Made by a program: the position numbers and the translations under genes. DNA of 64,000 nucleotides from Microvelia longipes (lineage: Eukaryota; Arthropoda; Insecta; Hemiptera; Veliidae), in NCBI GenBank assembly GCA_018340805.1, contig JACMZG010000008.1, positions 22,217,144-22,281,143 of the forward strand. The letters run 5' to 3'. How positions within the stretch are numbered: position 1 is the stretch's first letter; each line of letters begins with the position of its first letter. Under the pieces are notes generated by a model. That model was not told the DNA's origin. It saw nothing but the letters and a program-made list of their open reading frames with translations, and searched no databases. Positions 13,136-25,984 of this stretch are shown in pieces.

Positions 13136-13799
13136 ATTGTATTCATACGATTAAGATTTTAGCTCTACATTTAATTCGAGCTATTGTCACTACAGATAGA
13201 TTAGTATCATGTGTAAAGACCAGCCCTACTTATTTTTATTTATGTCTATTTTTTATTTATTTTTTGTTTTTATGTTCAAAAGTGTTATTTTTAATTTAGT
13301 GTTTGTTACGTTCGTAATAAAAACTACAAAAGGTAGACAGATGGAGCAGGGGTTTGTTTCTTTTATTAGGCTTGAATATTTTTCATTTAATTTTTTTTTA
13401 TGTTTAACAAAATGAATAAAATATTTTTACTTTCAAAGTTTTCTAAAATAGGCGGTGGTAAATATAAAAGGGTTGTGGGGGAACTATAGTAGGGACTCAT
13501 AAGTTTAATACAAATAAAAACCTACGCAAACCACTGGGGACAGAAACTAGCCAATTTTAGCCCTAGACTTTTTCTTGGCGCATATCCAGCAAACAACAGT
13601 TAAAGTCGTTATTTAAAAATATGTATAACTTTTATTTGGCTTCGCAGTATAATGTTTTAATGTAAATTACAGAAATACATTATGGCACAAACAAACTTAT
13701 AATTAATCCAAGTTTAGCAAATTTTTATCGGAATGATGTTTATGAGGTTTCTTGGATGACGGAAGTAAGGATATTGGTGGTTTTTCATTATTGTGTGTT

Positions 13800-13802
<3 letters not shown>

Positions 13803-13875
<73 letters not shown>

Positions 13876-13925
13876 AATTAAGAAAAACCAAGCGGAATCA
13901 ATTAATCAATACATCAATACACACA

Positions 13926-13991
<66 letters not shown>

Positions 13992-14036
13992 AATATATTA
14001 TATATATATATATATAAATATGTATATATATGTATA
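13803..14036. repeat. Compound (AT)n / (AC)n microsatellite
   Basis: An AT tract of about 68 bp, a unique 45-bp spacer, then CACACA... (13919-13960) running into another AT tract. Confidence 0.95.
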
Positions 14037-14484
14037 TATAAATCTAATGCATTTTTTTACGTATGGAGCAAAATTACATTTAAATTAAATTGAAACTTCG
14101 CATATGGCGAAATGCTGGGGAGTTTACGAAGCCAATTGTTCATGAAAAAATGTATTGTGATCACAGCATATTTATATTTTTTCAACCTCTGTGTTATCTC
14201 TTGGGTTTTATGGTGCTGATAAACAGGAGTTAGTTAGGATGGAGATTCCTAGCTTTTTAGTTGATATCTTACTATCCTAGTAAGTCCTTTATTGTTGCCA
14301 GTAAGGCTAGGAGATGCGAGTTTGCCCAGATGATTAAAATTGGCTAATAAAATATCAAATAATACGAAAAACACCACCTATTCACCAGGGACTTCTTCTA
14401 AACGGACCGAAGGCCTGTGAAGCTGTGGCTACAAGGAGGCCTGGGTCCTTTGTTATTGACTAATGGTTGCTAAGTATGATCCAA

Positions 14485-14690
14485 AGCTTAACTTCATATT
14501 CTGAGGACGAGCGAAACGAGCCCAAGGCTTAATTGTTCTAGACAGAGGCTCCTTTTTGTAAAGTCGTGTTTAGACCTTACAAAAAGGACCTTTGTTTTTA
14601 CATCCCAGACGTTGGGATTTTGAGGTCTAGCGCAGTGAGACTGTAAAAGTTACAGCACTTTCGAGGTACCCTATACCAAATTTAAAAATA
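14485..14690 (+). mobile_element. 5Sr tail fragment with internal hairpin
   Basis: GAGGACGAGCGAAACGAGCC and GAGGTCTAGCGCAGTGAGAC flank a hairpin built from AGGCTCCTTTTTGTAA and its near complement. The end is TTCGAGGTACCCTATACC as in other 5Sr copies. Confidence 0.55.
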
Positions 14691-14745
14691 TAAAAAAATC
14701 TGTTTAATATATACCGGTAGTGTAAATATGATTTTTTTGTTGCAG

Positions 14746-14784
14746 ATTCATACAAGTTCTGAACAGCCAACGAAAATTCTTAAG
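14746..14784 (+). CDS. Candidate 39-nt host microexon
   Basis: A strong acceptor (a T-rich tract then TTGTTGCAG) precedes ATTCATACAAGTTCTGAACA and the remaining 19 nt, and the donor GTAAGC follows AAG. It encodes IHTSSEQPTKILK in phase 0 without stops. Length is a multiple of three. There is no recognisable domain, and it lies just after a 5Sr tail fragment. It could be a chance pairing of splice signals. Confidence 0.35.
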
Positions 14785-15589
14785 GTAAGCTTATTTTGAA
14801 TTAATAAACTTTTTTAAAAACACCTTTATTTAACCTTATATCTTATAAAATCCATTTTTACTATCAAGTGTAAAAAGGCTGAAAGTAAATTAAAGGAAAG
14901 TTATATGGGTATAATCCCAGGCCGGCCCTGCTTGTCTCCTTTATTATTGTCTAATAAAGGGGACTTAAAACATTATATCTTCAGCTTTTTGGATTAGAGT
15001 TATTAACTTACTTTATTTTCAGAAAACCCATCGGAAAAAACATAGGATTATTTTTTTTTATTTTAATTACTAATTTATGGTTTGTGGCATTTTTATGTCC
15101 ACTTTGACCTTATCTTTAGTCTTGTTTTTATTTATTAAATTGTTTTTCATTTTTTGCTATCCCATTTTTGAGATAGGAATCAAATCTAATATAGAAAATA
15201 AATCACCCACTTATTTATAAATAGCTAAGTTTTCACACTGAAAAATGCTAAAAGTAAAAAAAAAGATAATGTCTATTACGGTGTTTTTAAAACACCTTTT
15301 TGTAATAAAAAACTTTTATGTAAAATTTTGCTGATAATATTGATAGTCGATTATAAATATAACGAAAAATAATAAATTAGTATATATTAAATGATATACA
15401 TGGAATAGATATCGATTTGCTGACAAGCAAACTTATTTTAAATAGAAGTGACACCAAATCTGAATTGTAGCCAAACGTGGTAGTTTTTCTTGTTCTACTG
15501 TACTCATAGATGTTATGAAATAAATTCTATAAAAATTGATAAGTCTGCAGAATTTACATTTTTCATTTTTACATTTCTAATTTATACTC

Positions 15590-15740
15590 TAACTAAATAG
15601 GAATAGTATTGTGTCCCACTATAAATCTAAACCCGTGATTTCTTTTGAATCATCAGTTTCAATTGTTTTTAAGGCCCCCTGAGTGGTTTTTACAAAGTTT
15701 TCTGTCTTTGTGTGAGTGTTATATTTTTTTGTGTAACATG
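15590..15740 (+). mobile_element. 5Sr head fragment, inverted against the next copy
   Basis: TTTTTAAGGCCCCCTGAGTGG then AAGTTTTCTGTCTTTGTGTG is 5Sr head on the + strand. It directly abuts a minus-strand copy, giving an inverted pair. Confidence 0.5.
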
Positions 15741-15769
15741 TTATGTTATGTTCGTCAAATTTATACTTA

Positions 15770-16452
15770 AACATGCCGTTGGGTTCGCTACGCACGTCTT
15801 CAGATAGTAAATATATCCGTATCATTCTCAGCGGTCACCCATAGAAACTGACCGGGCTCAATGCTCCTTAATTTATATGTTCCGACAAAAATCATAGATA
15901 TACTTATATTGAAACGAAACTTAGTGTATTTATTATTATTAGGTAATAATATACACAATCTCAACTCAATTGGACCATTTCCTGATTTTTATATTTTTTT
16001 AAAAAACGTACACAAGTCATTCAATAAAAATTAAACTAATGGTGATAATGAGATTATCTTAGCACATATGTCAGTCTTATACATAGTCATATGCGTGTCA
16101 CATACCAAATTTCAATCCGATCGCATCATTGTTCCCGATTTATTATTTTTCGAAATTTTCGCTGAGTCATTATTGCGGGTTGATGACGTCATAAAAATAT
16201 TATTTTCTGAATAGCACAACTACAGTGGTAGACTGATTTTTGTACAAAATTTCAACTCTTTAGCTTAAATACACTGGGCGCTTCGGTGATAACAGACACA
16301 CAAATACGAACAGACAACTTTGCGAAAACCTCTCAGGATGTCTTAAAAACGCCTGAAACGGATAATTCCGGTTTTATCCTGGTTTCGGATTTTTTTTGTG
16401 AACACAATACTCTTTCTTTATGCCTACGGTATAAATGAAAGGAAGTAAAAAT
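15770..16452 (-). mobile_element. 5Sr copy, nearly full, minus strand
   Basis: The tail is short; the 5S block is at 15829-15890 (AGCGGTCACCC, AACTGACCGGGC). CRE TGACGTCA lies at 16184-16191 and GCTGAGTCA at 16161-16169. The head ends at TACGGTATAAATGAAAGGAAG. Confidence 0.75.
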
Positions 16453-18899
16453 AGGTCTTGTTGTGCTATACAGGAAATATTTTTTCTATGTAGTATCTTA
16501 TTAGCAGTAGTTTCCAAAAGAGTTAATAATGTGATACTCTCCAATATAGTTCTTCAAAGTTATCAAAAGTAGTAACAATGTTATTATGTTTCTATAAAAA
16601 AAAAAAAATATTGGTAAATTTAAACTCGCATGAGTTACTTAGTGTACAGACTATTTTTCACCATTTAGCACCGTTTAACCACCAATAGAGACTATTGAAG
16701 AATTTAATGTTGGTGAAGGTGAAATGCTTCACCTGGTATATATGTATGTGCACCTGTAAAAAAATTACCCAATAAATAGGACCCAGTGACAATAGGCTTA
16801 GGTTCAAAATAATTATTGTTATTATTGTTAAATAAATATATTTTTCTTTTTGTGTTTCATTCTACAAATTATTAACATTAAATTCATATTGTACTATTTA
16901 TCTTCTTAGGTTTTTTGGTCCTTAAGATGACTTAAGGACCAAAAAATTTACTATAGTGATGAAAATTCCCCAAAAAAGATAAAAAAAAATACGTAATAAA
17001 AGATATATAGAAATACGTGCTGAATCCACACAGGCTCTTTTTGGTTTACTCCGCTTTTACTATGACAAATGTTTATTGGGGAAGGATCTAAAAATGATTG
17101 CTTTATGTTGGTTTTTCCAATAATTTGAATTTGAACTCCTAAGGCTCAGAGGATAAAATATCCTACGAAGGACAATTTATTTGGTAATTTTCTTTCTCCG
17201 TATGGTCGTAATTTTGATACATCGCTTGTATTTAACTCTAGGTCCTGTTTTTCCTCAATCTTCTGCTTTCTTTTCAGATAAAACTATCATTTCTTAAAAT
17301 GTTAAGAATTATGATAGATTTCATTTTAAATATTTTTAGTAACCTATATTTAGTTCAAGTCATGTTTATATAGAATCAGTATTATGGATTAGCATCTCTG
17401 AATTTATAATCAAATTATTAATACCTATGTGTAAAAGTACGTAAAAATACTCTCATTGAAAATTACGTTTATTAATAGTAATTATTAGATACTATACTCC
17501 GAACATAATTAATATTGTATATGTTAAAAAAAATATCATGTATGATCTAAAAGGTACTCCTTTTCTGCAACTAAAAGTATAATAGTATATTATTTATGTC
17601 TTTTTGCTGGTTTGCCGATTATACATTTTATTTATGTTATTTGTTGTATATACATCGACTATTGTAGTCAAAGCACTATTATGGCCTGATGCATTTGTAA
17701 AAATATTGATGAAAATCATTGGTAAAGTGAAATCAAAAGCAATAAAAATTCCATTATTAAAGTGTAAAATTTCTTTTTTGAAAACATTTTACGTTCCAGC
17801 TTTTGTGTACATTCACAATGCTCGACTTGGCTAAACAAACAAAATATAAAAGTTCTCTATTTGTGGAAACCCCATCTCCATTGTTTGAACTTAACTGTTT
17901 GTCTTTTAAAAAAAATCAAAACTAAGTTTACTAGTTAGGAAAGCCATCGACAGTCCATAAAAACCTTTTAATTAATAACATTTGCTAATATTAATCAGTG
18001 GTTTTCGATTTGAAAATAACAGACTGATTTAATTAGTATTTTTTTTAATTTTACTAAATTTATGACCAGCGTAAAAACATGCTGTTTAAAAAATATTTAA
18101 CTTTTAAATCTTTATTTGAATTATTGACAGAGTACGCCTGTTAAGTTTTTACAAAATTAACGAGAAGGAGAGATAAAATTTTTAGTGATAAGTTAATCAG
18201 CTTCTTGATAATTCGTTTTCATAATTATAATGCTCTGGAGGAGAAATATAAGTCATTTTCGGTAAAGACTTTATCTACTGATACTTAAACTGATAATTTC
18301 TCACTTTCAGAAAAGAAAAATGTTGGAAAAGAACTGTTAAGAAATGTTTCTTTGTTGTGTTTATGTATTGATGGATCACGTTCCACACCCCCGTGTCCTT
18401 CCATTGATACAAACTTGCCTTTTTGTATCAAAAAAGGTCTTTTAAGTGAAACGGGCCATCTTTACTAAGGCAATCGTCAGTCCCTTGGCGACGATGCCAT
18501 GGTCCATTTGTCAGTGTCTCTGTCCCATTTGAAACTCTTTGAAAGCAAGACACACGTTTCTAATACATAACAGTTATGTGGACTTTTTATTCACAATAAA
18601 GAATAAAGAATTGAATCTTTGTACTTTTTTTAGTAAACTTGATACTATTTTTTATTGTTCTTAAACTTTGAATTAAATTTGAATTGACTTTTGTTCTACT
18701 GAAAAAGATAGTATAAATCTGACTTATATTTCTTCTGAAAAAATATAGTATAAATCAATTCATGAATGTATTAAGGTTATGTGTTATTATTCTACTCTAC
18801 AGTATAAAAACCACTTATATAACAACTACAACCATTTTTATGTCTTTAACTTAATCTTTAATCTATTATACATTATCCATTATCTACTATTTACTTTTT
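16453..18899. other. No recognised feature except a short hairpin
   Basis: No frame with domain signal; the 76-residue frame at 17604-17834 is not recognised and looks like chance. Confidence 0.5.
16911..16946. repeat. Perfect 16-bp inverted repeat
   Basis: TTTTTTGGTCCTTAAG, a 4-base loop ATGA, then CTTAAGGACCAAAAAA. No gene adjoins it, so no terminator role is claimed. Confidence 0.8.
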
Positions 18900-19195
18900 C
18901 CGGATGTTTTCAAGGAAATGCGATACAACCTGTCAAAGATAAATACAAATTAGTTCAAATTTTAGTGTTCAACACTAACTTTGGAAAAAAGGCCATATTT
19001 TTGTATAACTAATGAGGTAAATACGCGCATTTCCTTTAAAAAATCTAACCAAAAAAATAGTAATTAGTACTAATGCAACCGCTCAAGTTAAAAAGTATAA
19101 ACGGGAAACTTAAGCAAGATATTCATTGATAAACACGGAAGCACGCATTTCAGAGAAAACTCGCCCGGCATACGGACCTTGGTCCAAAAATTTTA
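18900..19195 (+). mobile_element. Right half of a fold-back element
   Basis: GTTTTCAAGGAAATGCG, CGCATTTCCTTTAAAAAATC, AGCACGCATTTCAGAGAAAAC and GCCCGGCATACGGACC match the right side of the fold-back module; the left arm is missing. Confidence 0.55.
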
Positions 19196-21004
19196 CAGTG
19201 TACAAGTTATTTATACATTTTTATCATCAGTAAAAAAAATTTGCTTTTATTAATTTATTTTTTATACATTTTAATTTTATGGCCGTAGATGGCCATATGC
19301 CACTGAAATTGTAAAACTTAAATCTATTTTAATAAAAACAAGTAGTTATTTAAAAAGTTTATGCTATAGGTTTTAAAAATTTTCCACTTGGCACTTAATG
19401 TAATATTTAATGAAGGTTAGATGTGAACTAATATGCTATATAGCATAGCTAAAACAGCTAGAAGTTAGAGGGCGAGTGAAGTGCGCTTAGAGATTTATAG
19501 AGACTTATATAGCCTTAAGTTTGTATGCATAGATTTGAGTTAATAAACAATTATAGGACTTAGAATACATACATATAGATTACATAGTTCACTCAAATTC
19601 TAATGTTATCATTAAACTTACAACTTTTAAAAGGAAGTAAAAGTTTTCATCATTTTTTATCTGAAAAATTATTTGATAGCAAAAAGTTAATCTGTAAATA
19701 GTCAGTGTCGAAGTAAAGGTTGGTAGTGGCTGCTATCAGGCTAGAGTAGCTACTAGTAGGGCAATGCAGATAAACCGAGAAAAAGAACCATTAACAGTTT
19801 AATTGGAGGTGGAAAAACCGAGCAAGAGTTTGAAAAGTAATCTGTGTAAGGCATTATCTCTCACGCAATATTCTCTCTAACTTTAGGGCCAAGGCTGGAA
19901 AATGTTGGCTTCACTATCGGCCCTTTACCGTAACCAATCTGACTATCCGCGCTAAAGATATAATCTTATTCGGATATTCTTAGCAGTTTTCCATTATAAC
20001 ACAATCTGTCTATGGTATCTATAACCTGCCAATTTTACCACGCTATATCCTATCTTTATAATTGTTTAATTATAAGAAAGGCAAAACAAGTTTTTTTTGT
20101 TTACTAAAAAGGCAGATATTTTTAGCCAATATAATAGGGATCGATAGAAAGTAAGATAACATTGGCTTGAGCTTTGCTTGGTGCTTTGCATGAATAATGA
20201 TGCTTCATTTTAAATAACCTCTGCTGAAGCTTCTATTTTTGCTTGGTTATATTATATAAAGGATAATTGCTCTGAAACAAATGCGACTATTTTTTTATAA
20301 AATTTATGTGCTCGATTACCTTTTGCTTAGTTAATATAATTTGATGTAATTTCGTGAATATAATTTGATGAAGATAAGTTAATGTTACAGACAGGACATA
20401 CATGTTGTAATATTAAATTTAATTTAATAATAACTTAAGTAGCTTTAAAATAAGTGACTAGTGACTAGTTTAAATTATAATAACAGTATAATTAAATTAT
20501 AATATCATTAGTAGTGATAAGTGGGCACAAATGAGATACTCTTATATTGTTTCTTGATAACTATATTTCGCCCAAACTTGAAAATATTTATGTTAAAAAA
20601 TCTATTCTTAGAAAATGAAAAACCCTATTTTAAGTATATAATTTATAATAATTTAGAAAAAAAAGCAAAATTAAGCTTAATCTACTGAATCTACTTGCTA
20701 TTAAAAATAAAATTTGGGCAATGATAAATTTAAATACCGTTAGGATACCCTTAAGTTATCATTTACGCCTAATTAATTATTATTCCATTGCATAAAAATA
20801 ATAGCAGTGCATTATAAGATAAAAATAAATTTCTAGATTTTATAACATAAATATGCTCAGGTTATGCTCCTAATAAATGCTTTATAACATAGATATGATC
20901 CTTAATATTTTTGTTTACTGACGACGTTTTCAATCATTTTTCTAAATTATTTTCAATTTTATAAGTTTCGTTTAAAAAAAATATGTATTTTAATTTTAGT
21001 TTTA
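19196..21004. other. No recognised feature
   Basis: AT-rich; nothing supported. Confidence 0.55.
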
Positions 21005-21090
21005 TTAGATTCACCTGAAGATGTTAAGCTTCGCTCAATGAAACGTTGTGAGAGTTATTAAATAAATTAATATTGTATAGGACTGCAGTC
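21005..21090 (+). mobile_element. Relic of a Penelope-type terminus
   Basis: CACCTGAAGATG, then GTTAAGCTTCGCTCAAT, then GAAACGTTG shows the order CTGANGA, imperfect hairpin, GAAACG. This is the pattern of the hammerhead-like termini elsewhere in the window. No inverted partner or ORF is visible. Confidence 0.35.
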
Positions 21091-21901
21091 TTCAAAAACT
21101 TTAAACAATATTACAGAGTCTCATATGTGCTCACTTATTACTACTAAACTAATAAACAAACCAGTTATACAATACATAACTACAGTACTATTATTAGTTA
21201 CTGCTATAAAACTGAAAATGTTTACTAGTATACTACATTATTTTGCTGACTCAAAATCCATCACTATATTTGATTTGATTAGTGCGTCAATACACCTAAT
21301 TCTTAGCGTATTCTTATACTTTACGCGTAAACGAAGCTCATAAGCTGTAGATAAATGAAACATTTTGAAAAATGACTGTCTAAATTATCAGGGGAAGTAT
21401 CGAGGTACCTTTTACTCATTTTTTAACACTATTGCAAACTTAGTTGATCAGGAGAGGAAAGGAAAATATTTCACTAAATGGTGAGAGGATTTTGAGTCAA
21501 AGAACCTTTGTTTATAGATAGATAATAATTTCTTTGTAATGTGTTTTTATATTTTGAATAATTGTGTAATTGGCCGATTACCAAAAAATAAATAGGCACT
21601 TGTTATAAGTACCCTTTTTCGTTACTTTGGCTCAAGAATTTTCACTATTCCATCAAAACGTTATTATGTAATACAAGGAAAATTTATAAGTTAGATGTAA
21701 AAAGAATATTTTAAGTAGTTGAAAGTAAAGGTGACCTTGTTGTAGAGAAGAGACTCTATTTATAGAATATTAAGTACTCTAAGCGCTAATATAACACAAT
21801 TAAACTTAAACCCACTCCTTTCATAGAAGGCTCTCTGCCTACACTTTCGTTGTTTCTATTTACTTATATTTTTGTATATAAAAATTACTTACATTGTCGT
21901 A

Positions 21902-22690
21902 TTTTTACTTTTCCTCATTTATACCGTAGGTATAGAGGAATTATATTGTATTTTTTTGCAAAAAAAATGCGAAACCTAGAATTATCTGTTTTAGGTGTTT
22001 TTAAGGCCTCTTGAGTGGTTTTTACTAAGTTGTCTGTGTGTGTGAGTGTGAATGTGTTTGTTATCATCGTAGCTCCAAGTACATTTATGCTGGAGAATTG
22101 AAACTTAGTTCAAAAATCACCCTTTAAGCGAGTTGTGCTTTTCGAAAATTTTTTATGACGTCATTAACCAGCGACAATAATAACAAGTACTAATGACTCA
22201 GCGACAATTTAAAAAAATCATAAAACGCGGAAAGATGTTGCGACCAATTTGAGATTTGGTACGAATGTAGCTAGGTATAAGACTGACATATGTTTTATCT
22301 CATTATCAACATTAGTTCAATTTTTATCAAATGACTACGTTTTTTTAAAAAATAAAAAAAAATAAAAACAACACGTTTATGCCTTTACGTAATAAATAAT
22401 ACTAAGTTTCGTTTCAATACGACAAGTATATCTATGATTTTTGTCGGATCATAATATTTAAGCTGCATTGTGCGTGGTTAGTGCCTGGATGGGTGACAGC
22501 TGGAAGTAAAACAGAGGAATTTACCTGTTGAGGACGAGCGAAAGCGAGTCCGAAGACGTGTTAAAGTATAAATTTAACGACTTGTATATTCTTAGGACGC
22601 ATAAAGCAAGTCCGAGTTAGGGACGATGAGGGTAGCTATTCTGATCTAATTAGGAAAAGTTCCGAGGTGCCCCTTACCCGATTTTTAAAC
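21902..22690 (+). mobile_element. 5Sr repeat, reference copy
   Basis: This is the fullest copy of a dispersed family of about 780 bp. It begins ACTTTTCCTCATTTATACCG, followed by a CAAAAA stretch, a GACGT region and a block (22442-22505) resembling the middle of 5S rRNA. It ends with two or three GAGCGAAAGCGAGTCCGAAG motifs and a CCGAGGTGCCCCTTACCCGA end. A consensus CRE TGACGTCA (22156-22163) and TGACTCAGC (22194-22202) lie in the middle. No ORF is conserved, so the family is non-autonomous. Copies in the window diverge strongly, so it is old. Confidence 0.82.
22442..22505 (+). ncRNA. 5S rRNA-like block inside 5Sr
   Basis: TGTCGGATCAT, then TTAAGCTGCAT, GCGTGGTTAGTGCCTGGAT and GGGTGACAGCTGG appear in the same order and spacing as the middle and 3' part of animal 5S rRNA (GATCACT, GTTAAGCAACAT, GGTTAGTACTTGGATGGGTGACCGCCTGGG). 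This part of 5S contains the internal Pol III promoter. The first 35 nt or so and the end of 5S are absent, so it is not a 5S gene. Confidence 0.75.
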
Positions 22691-23535
22691 TGTAGTTACC
22701 TGATAATTTAATTAATATTTTATTTAACAAGTATAATTCAATTTTTGAAATAGTATTAACTTAATAATAATTCATTTAAAATAAATAAACAATTTGATTT
22801 TCACTATTTTCCTATCTTTATTATCTGTATTATGCTTTACTTCACGTATTGATGGATTTTGAATAAAAAAAGTATAATTCTGCATTCTGTATGACGTTTT
22901 TTAAAAAAATATTAAGCTTTCAATCAACCAATAAAAATGTATTAATAGAAAAAATTGTTCTTTGATGCGATAAAATAAGACTTATAAAGGGGAAGAATAA
23001 ATAAAAAATACATTAATTCAAATAGAAGAGATTATAATTTCAATTAGGATTATGCTTTTTACAAACTCCATTCCCCTCATTATTTTTACAGAATATATTT
23101 GGATAAAATTTTAGTTGAAACGAGATGGGTTTCAGACTAAATTATTGATTTCCTCTAAACAACAGAGTTTTATTTTTATCTTTCATCAATTAATAAAATT
23201 ATGGTAGTAATCGTAGTACCTAAATATATTATTGACATTATAATATTTTTTTTAATGAAAGTATCAATAAAATGCATTTTATTTGGTAGATATTTTCAAT
23301 GATCAGCACATTGAAAGAACCTCGTTTATGACGCAAGCTATTTCTGTCGATTTTTACTAAACACGAAAGCAGAGTAAGTCTATCATAATAACTATTTAAT
23401 CATAATAGTTATGACAATAGTAGTTTTTTATTGATAAAATACTAAATTTTATTGATAAAAACTACAGTCTATTCACAAAATCTGTCGTTTAAATTTAATT
23501 ACTACCTCCACGGTTCAGAATATTTAAAGATAATT

Positions 23536-23925
23536 AAAAAATCGGGTATGGGGAACCCGCAACTTTTCTTCACTACATCGGATTCGCTATGCTTATCCTC
23601 CCTACTTCGGACCCGCTTCGTTCGTCCTCAGATTATACAAGCCATAAAATTTATACTGCAATACGACTTCGCTCGTCCTCAGATAGTAAATACACTCATT
23701 TCATTCCAAGCGGTCACTTATCCAGGCACTGACCTCGATGGATGCTGCTTAACTTTTATTATCAACAAAAATCATGGATACACCTGTGGTATTGAAAGGA
23801 AACTTGGTGTACTTATTTATTCGTAAAGATATACACTTGTTTTTCAAGAGTTTTTTTAATTTCAAATAATTGGTTTACTTTCTGGTTTTTTATAATTTTT
23901 TAGATTTTTAACAAATAAGTTTAGA
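23536..23925 (-). mobile_element. 5Sr copy, minus strand, truncated in the middle
   Basis: The GGGTATGGGGAACCCG end is followed by two tail motifs (GACCCGCTTCGTTCGTCCTC). The 5S block is at 23706-23770 (AAGCGGTCACTTATCCAGGC, GATGCTGCTTAA). The 124-residue open frame here is an artefact of the repeat. Confidence 0.7.
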
Positions 23926-25084
23926 TGCGACTATTCGAGAAACAAAGTGTCCTTCAATCCTCTCTGATATCCAAAATCAACAAAGCCCATTAAGACTTTG
24001 TCTATCAATTAACTTATTTCTTATGTTCATAATTAATCGGACACCCGGAGCAGATTATAACATAAAGCATATATCCTTTAGAAGAAATGTACCCCAAACT
24101 TAAAACTGTGTCTCTTGTTAAGAAAATTTCGTCGAGATAAAAATTGTAATTTATCATTATTATTTTGCTAATCATTACCTATTTTGTTAGTACTTTTAGT
24201 AATTTTGAAAAGTATTGCTAAAGGATACCGTAATATTACCTATTCTGAAAACCGCAATAAACCTTAAAAAAATTGATACCAATTTTTACTATACTTCCGT
24301 ATTTTTTTATCATGCTATTGTTCTGCATGTATCATAAATTTTTGTTAAAAGGGTTTTTTTCTTGTAGTTTTTTACTAAGGTCAAGGATATATGTCAAACA
24401 AAATCTTAATAGAAAATTACTGAAATATAGTGATATTTGTTTTAAATTTCATAGTATTCAATGCGGTTTCTCAAAATTGGCCATATTACGGTATCCTATA
24501 ACTTAAAGTTTTAAAGTTACCAAAACTAGTAACTAAATTAGCATATTTGGACAATAGTTACCAAATTAATAATGGTAAATTTAAACTCACAAGTGTCTAT
24601 GTTACTGGGGAAGCAACCATTTCGCAAATCTAGGACCACGTTTTACCCTTAGTTTTTAAGGATTCAACGTTTGTAAACCCACGTTGAATGGGGTTTACCA
24701 AGAATGGTAAACCCCCAGTATATAACCCTTGAGTATATACTTCTGTATATACTCATAAACCCCTCTTTTTGCCCCTGGGCTGTTAGAATAAAAAAATTGC
24801 TGCACCCCCTCTCCCAACCTAGTCAACAATTTTTAAATTTGTATCTACCCCCTTTAATTTTGAAAACACTCTGACAGAAACCCTGCTACTCTGTATGCAT
24901 TTAACCTATTTGCATGTATGCTAATTTTGTAAAACCTATTTTTATGTTCCGAAACCTCGGCTTCATTCCCAGGTCTCGCCATCGCTTACTTAATTTCTAA
25001 ATTATTATCAAAGCACGTTAGCTGAAATAGTATATTTAATAATTAAAAAAAAATGTATTGTTTTTGAGGTATAACGGGAAGAGA
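23926..25084. other. No recognised gene
   Basis: Contains mirrored GGGTTTACC blocks and a short hairpin (24660-24780). Otherwise unrecognised. Confidence 0.5.
24731..24754. repeat. Perfect 10-bp inverted repeat
   Basis: GAGTATATAC, loop TTCT, GTATATACTC. The surrounding 24660-24780 has further short mirrored GGGTTTACC/GGTAAACCC blocks. Confidence 0.7.
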
Positions 25085-25500
25085 GCGAACAAAAAAGCTG
25101 ATAGGACTTCTTCCGTTAACTTATGTTAAAAGGACCCAGTCCCATAGTAACTGTGGACCTCCTCAGTCTAAGCAGAAAGGACCTTAGAACAGTAACTGGA
25201 CTACTGACTGGTCACTGTCACCTCCGAAAACACCTCCATACCATTGGTATCTTTAAAGATAACCCAGTGTGTAGGATTTGTGAATCGGAAGCCGAAACAT
25301 ACTTCTGAGACTTGAAGCCCTAGCCTTTCAAAGGTTCTCCAACTTTAATAGCAGCACTCTCACTAAGTTTGACTCTACCAATGAATCACTGGTCAAAAAG
25401 ATCCTAGACCTGGTCCGGGAAAAAGGATTATTCTGACCTGTACCAATTGAGGGGAGTGTACAATAGACTTCCAGTCGCAGTGTTAATGGGGTCTATCCTC
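25085..25500 (+). pseudogene. C-terminal relic and 3' UTR of a third LINE
   Basis: The frame from 25123 reads LLSLSRKDLRTVTGLLTGHCHLRKHLHTIGIF followed by DNPVCRICESEAET. This is the post-RNase H region and Cys finger found at the end of R1/Jockey-type LINE ORF2 proteins. After a frameshift near 25305 it continues as RLEALAFQRFSNFNSS and ends LVREKGLF-stop at about 25436. The following segment (GGGGAGTGTACAATAGAC, CAGTCGCAGTG) looks like LINE 3' UTR. The rest of the element is absent, as expected for 5'-truncated insertion. No poly(A) or duplication could be assigned. Confidence 0.78.
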
Positions 25501-25984
25501 GACTCCAACCCCAGTCATTAATAATAGTTTAAGAGCTCGCTATATCAAAGGTCCTTCAAGGGAATCACTGATCATAAAAATCATTGATGGCATTTTTAAG
25601 CATTAGGCTACAACATTTTCTAAAACCGATTTTTCTATTATTCGCCTGCAATTATTGGCAAAGCAGAGATATGAAAAATATATAGCAACGCTTTAAGTTT
25701 CTGTAACGTAGAGATAGAAATGTTGAGATACAGATCTAAACTATCTTAGATTAAAACACTTTTTGTCTTTATCTTCCATCATTAACCTATGACCTGGAAA
25801 TGTGGGGTACCTCCGAGCCTTCCAATGTTAATTGTCTCTAAATTCAATAAACCAAAAACATTCGAACCATTACTATTGCAACCAAAATAATTTTTCACTA
25901 TGATCTTAATGTTCTATTTCCGGATCTCGCTATAGACGCTTTTATGAATTTTTAATCGGTCATCTAACTCTTTTTTTAAACCTT

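Larger units (their letters stand above)
11934..14484. other. Mostly unrecognised, with 5Sr fragment and microsatellite
   Basis: Outside the 5Sr head and the (AT/AC)n tract nothing is recognised. A minus-strand 5Sr head relic (ACGGTATAAATGAGGAAG) ends a short open frame at 12340-12363. Confidence 0.5.

Noticed and set aside
16911..16946. Intrinsic transcription terminator
   Set aside because: The hairpin with T/A flanks resembles one, but the DNA is eukaryotic and no gene precedes it.
22442..22505. Functional 5S rRNA gene
   Set aside because: Only the middle and 3' part is present, diverged and embedded in a dispersed repeat.
23452..23826. 124-residue frame as a host gene
   Set aside because: It lies across a minus-strand 5Sr copy, and its peptide repeats the CTTCGTTCGTCCTC tail motifs and the inverted 5S block.
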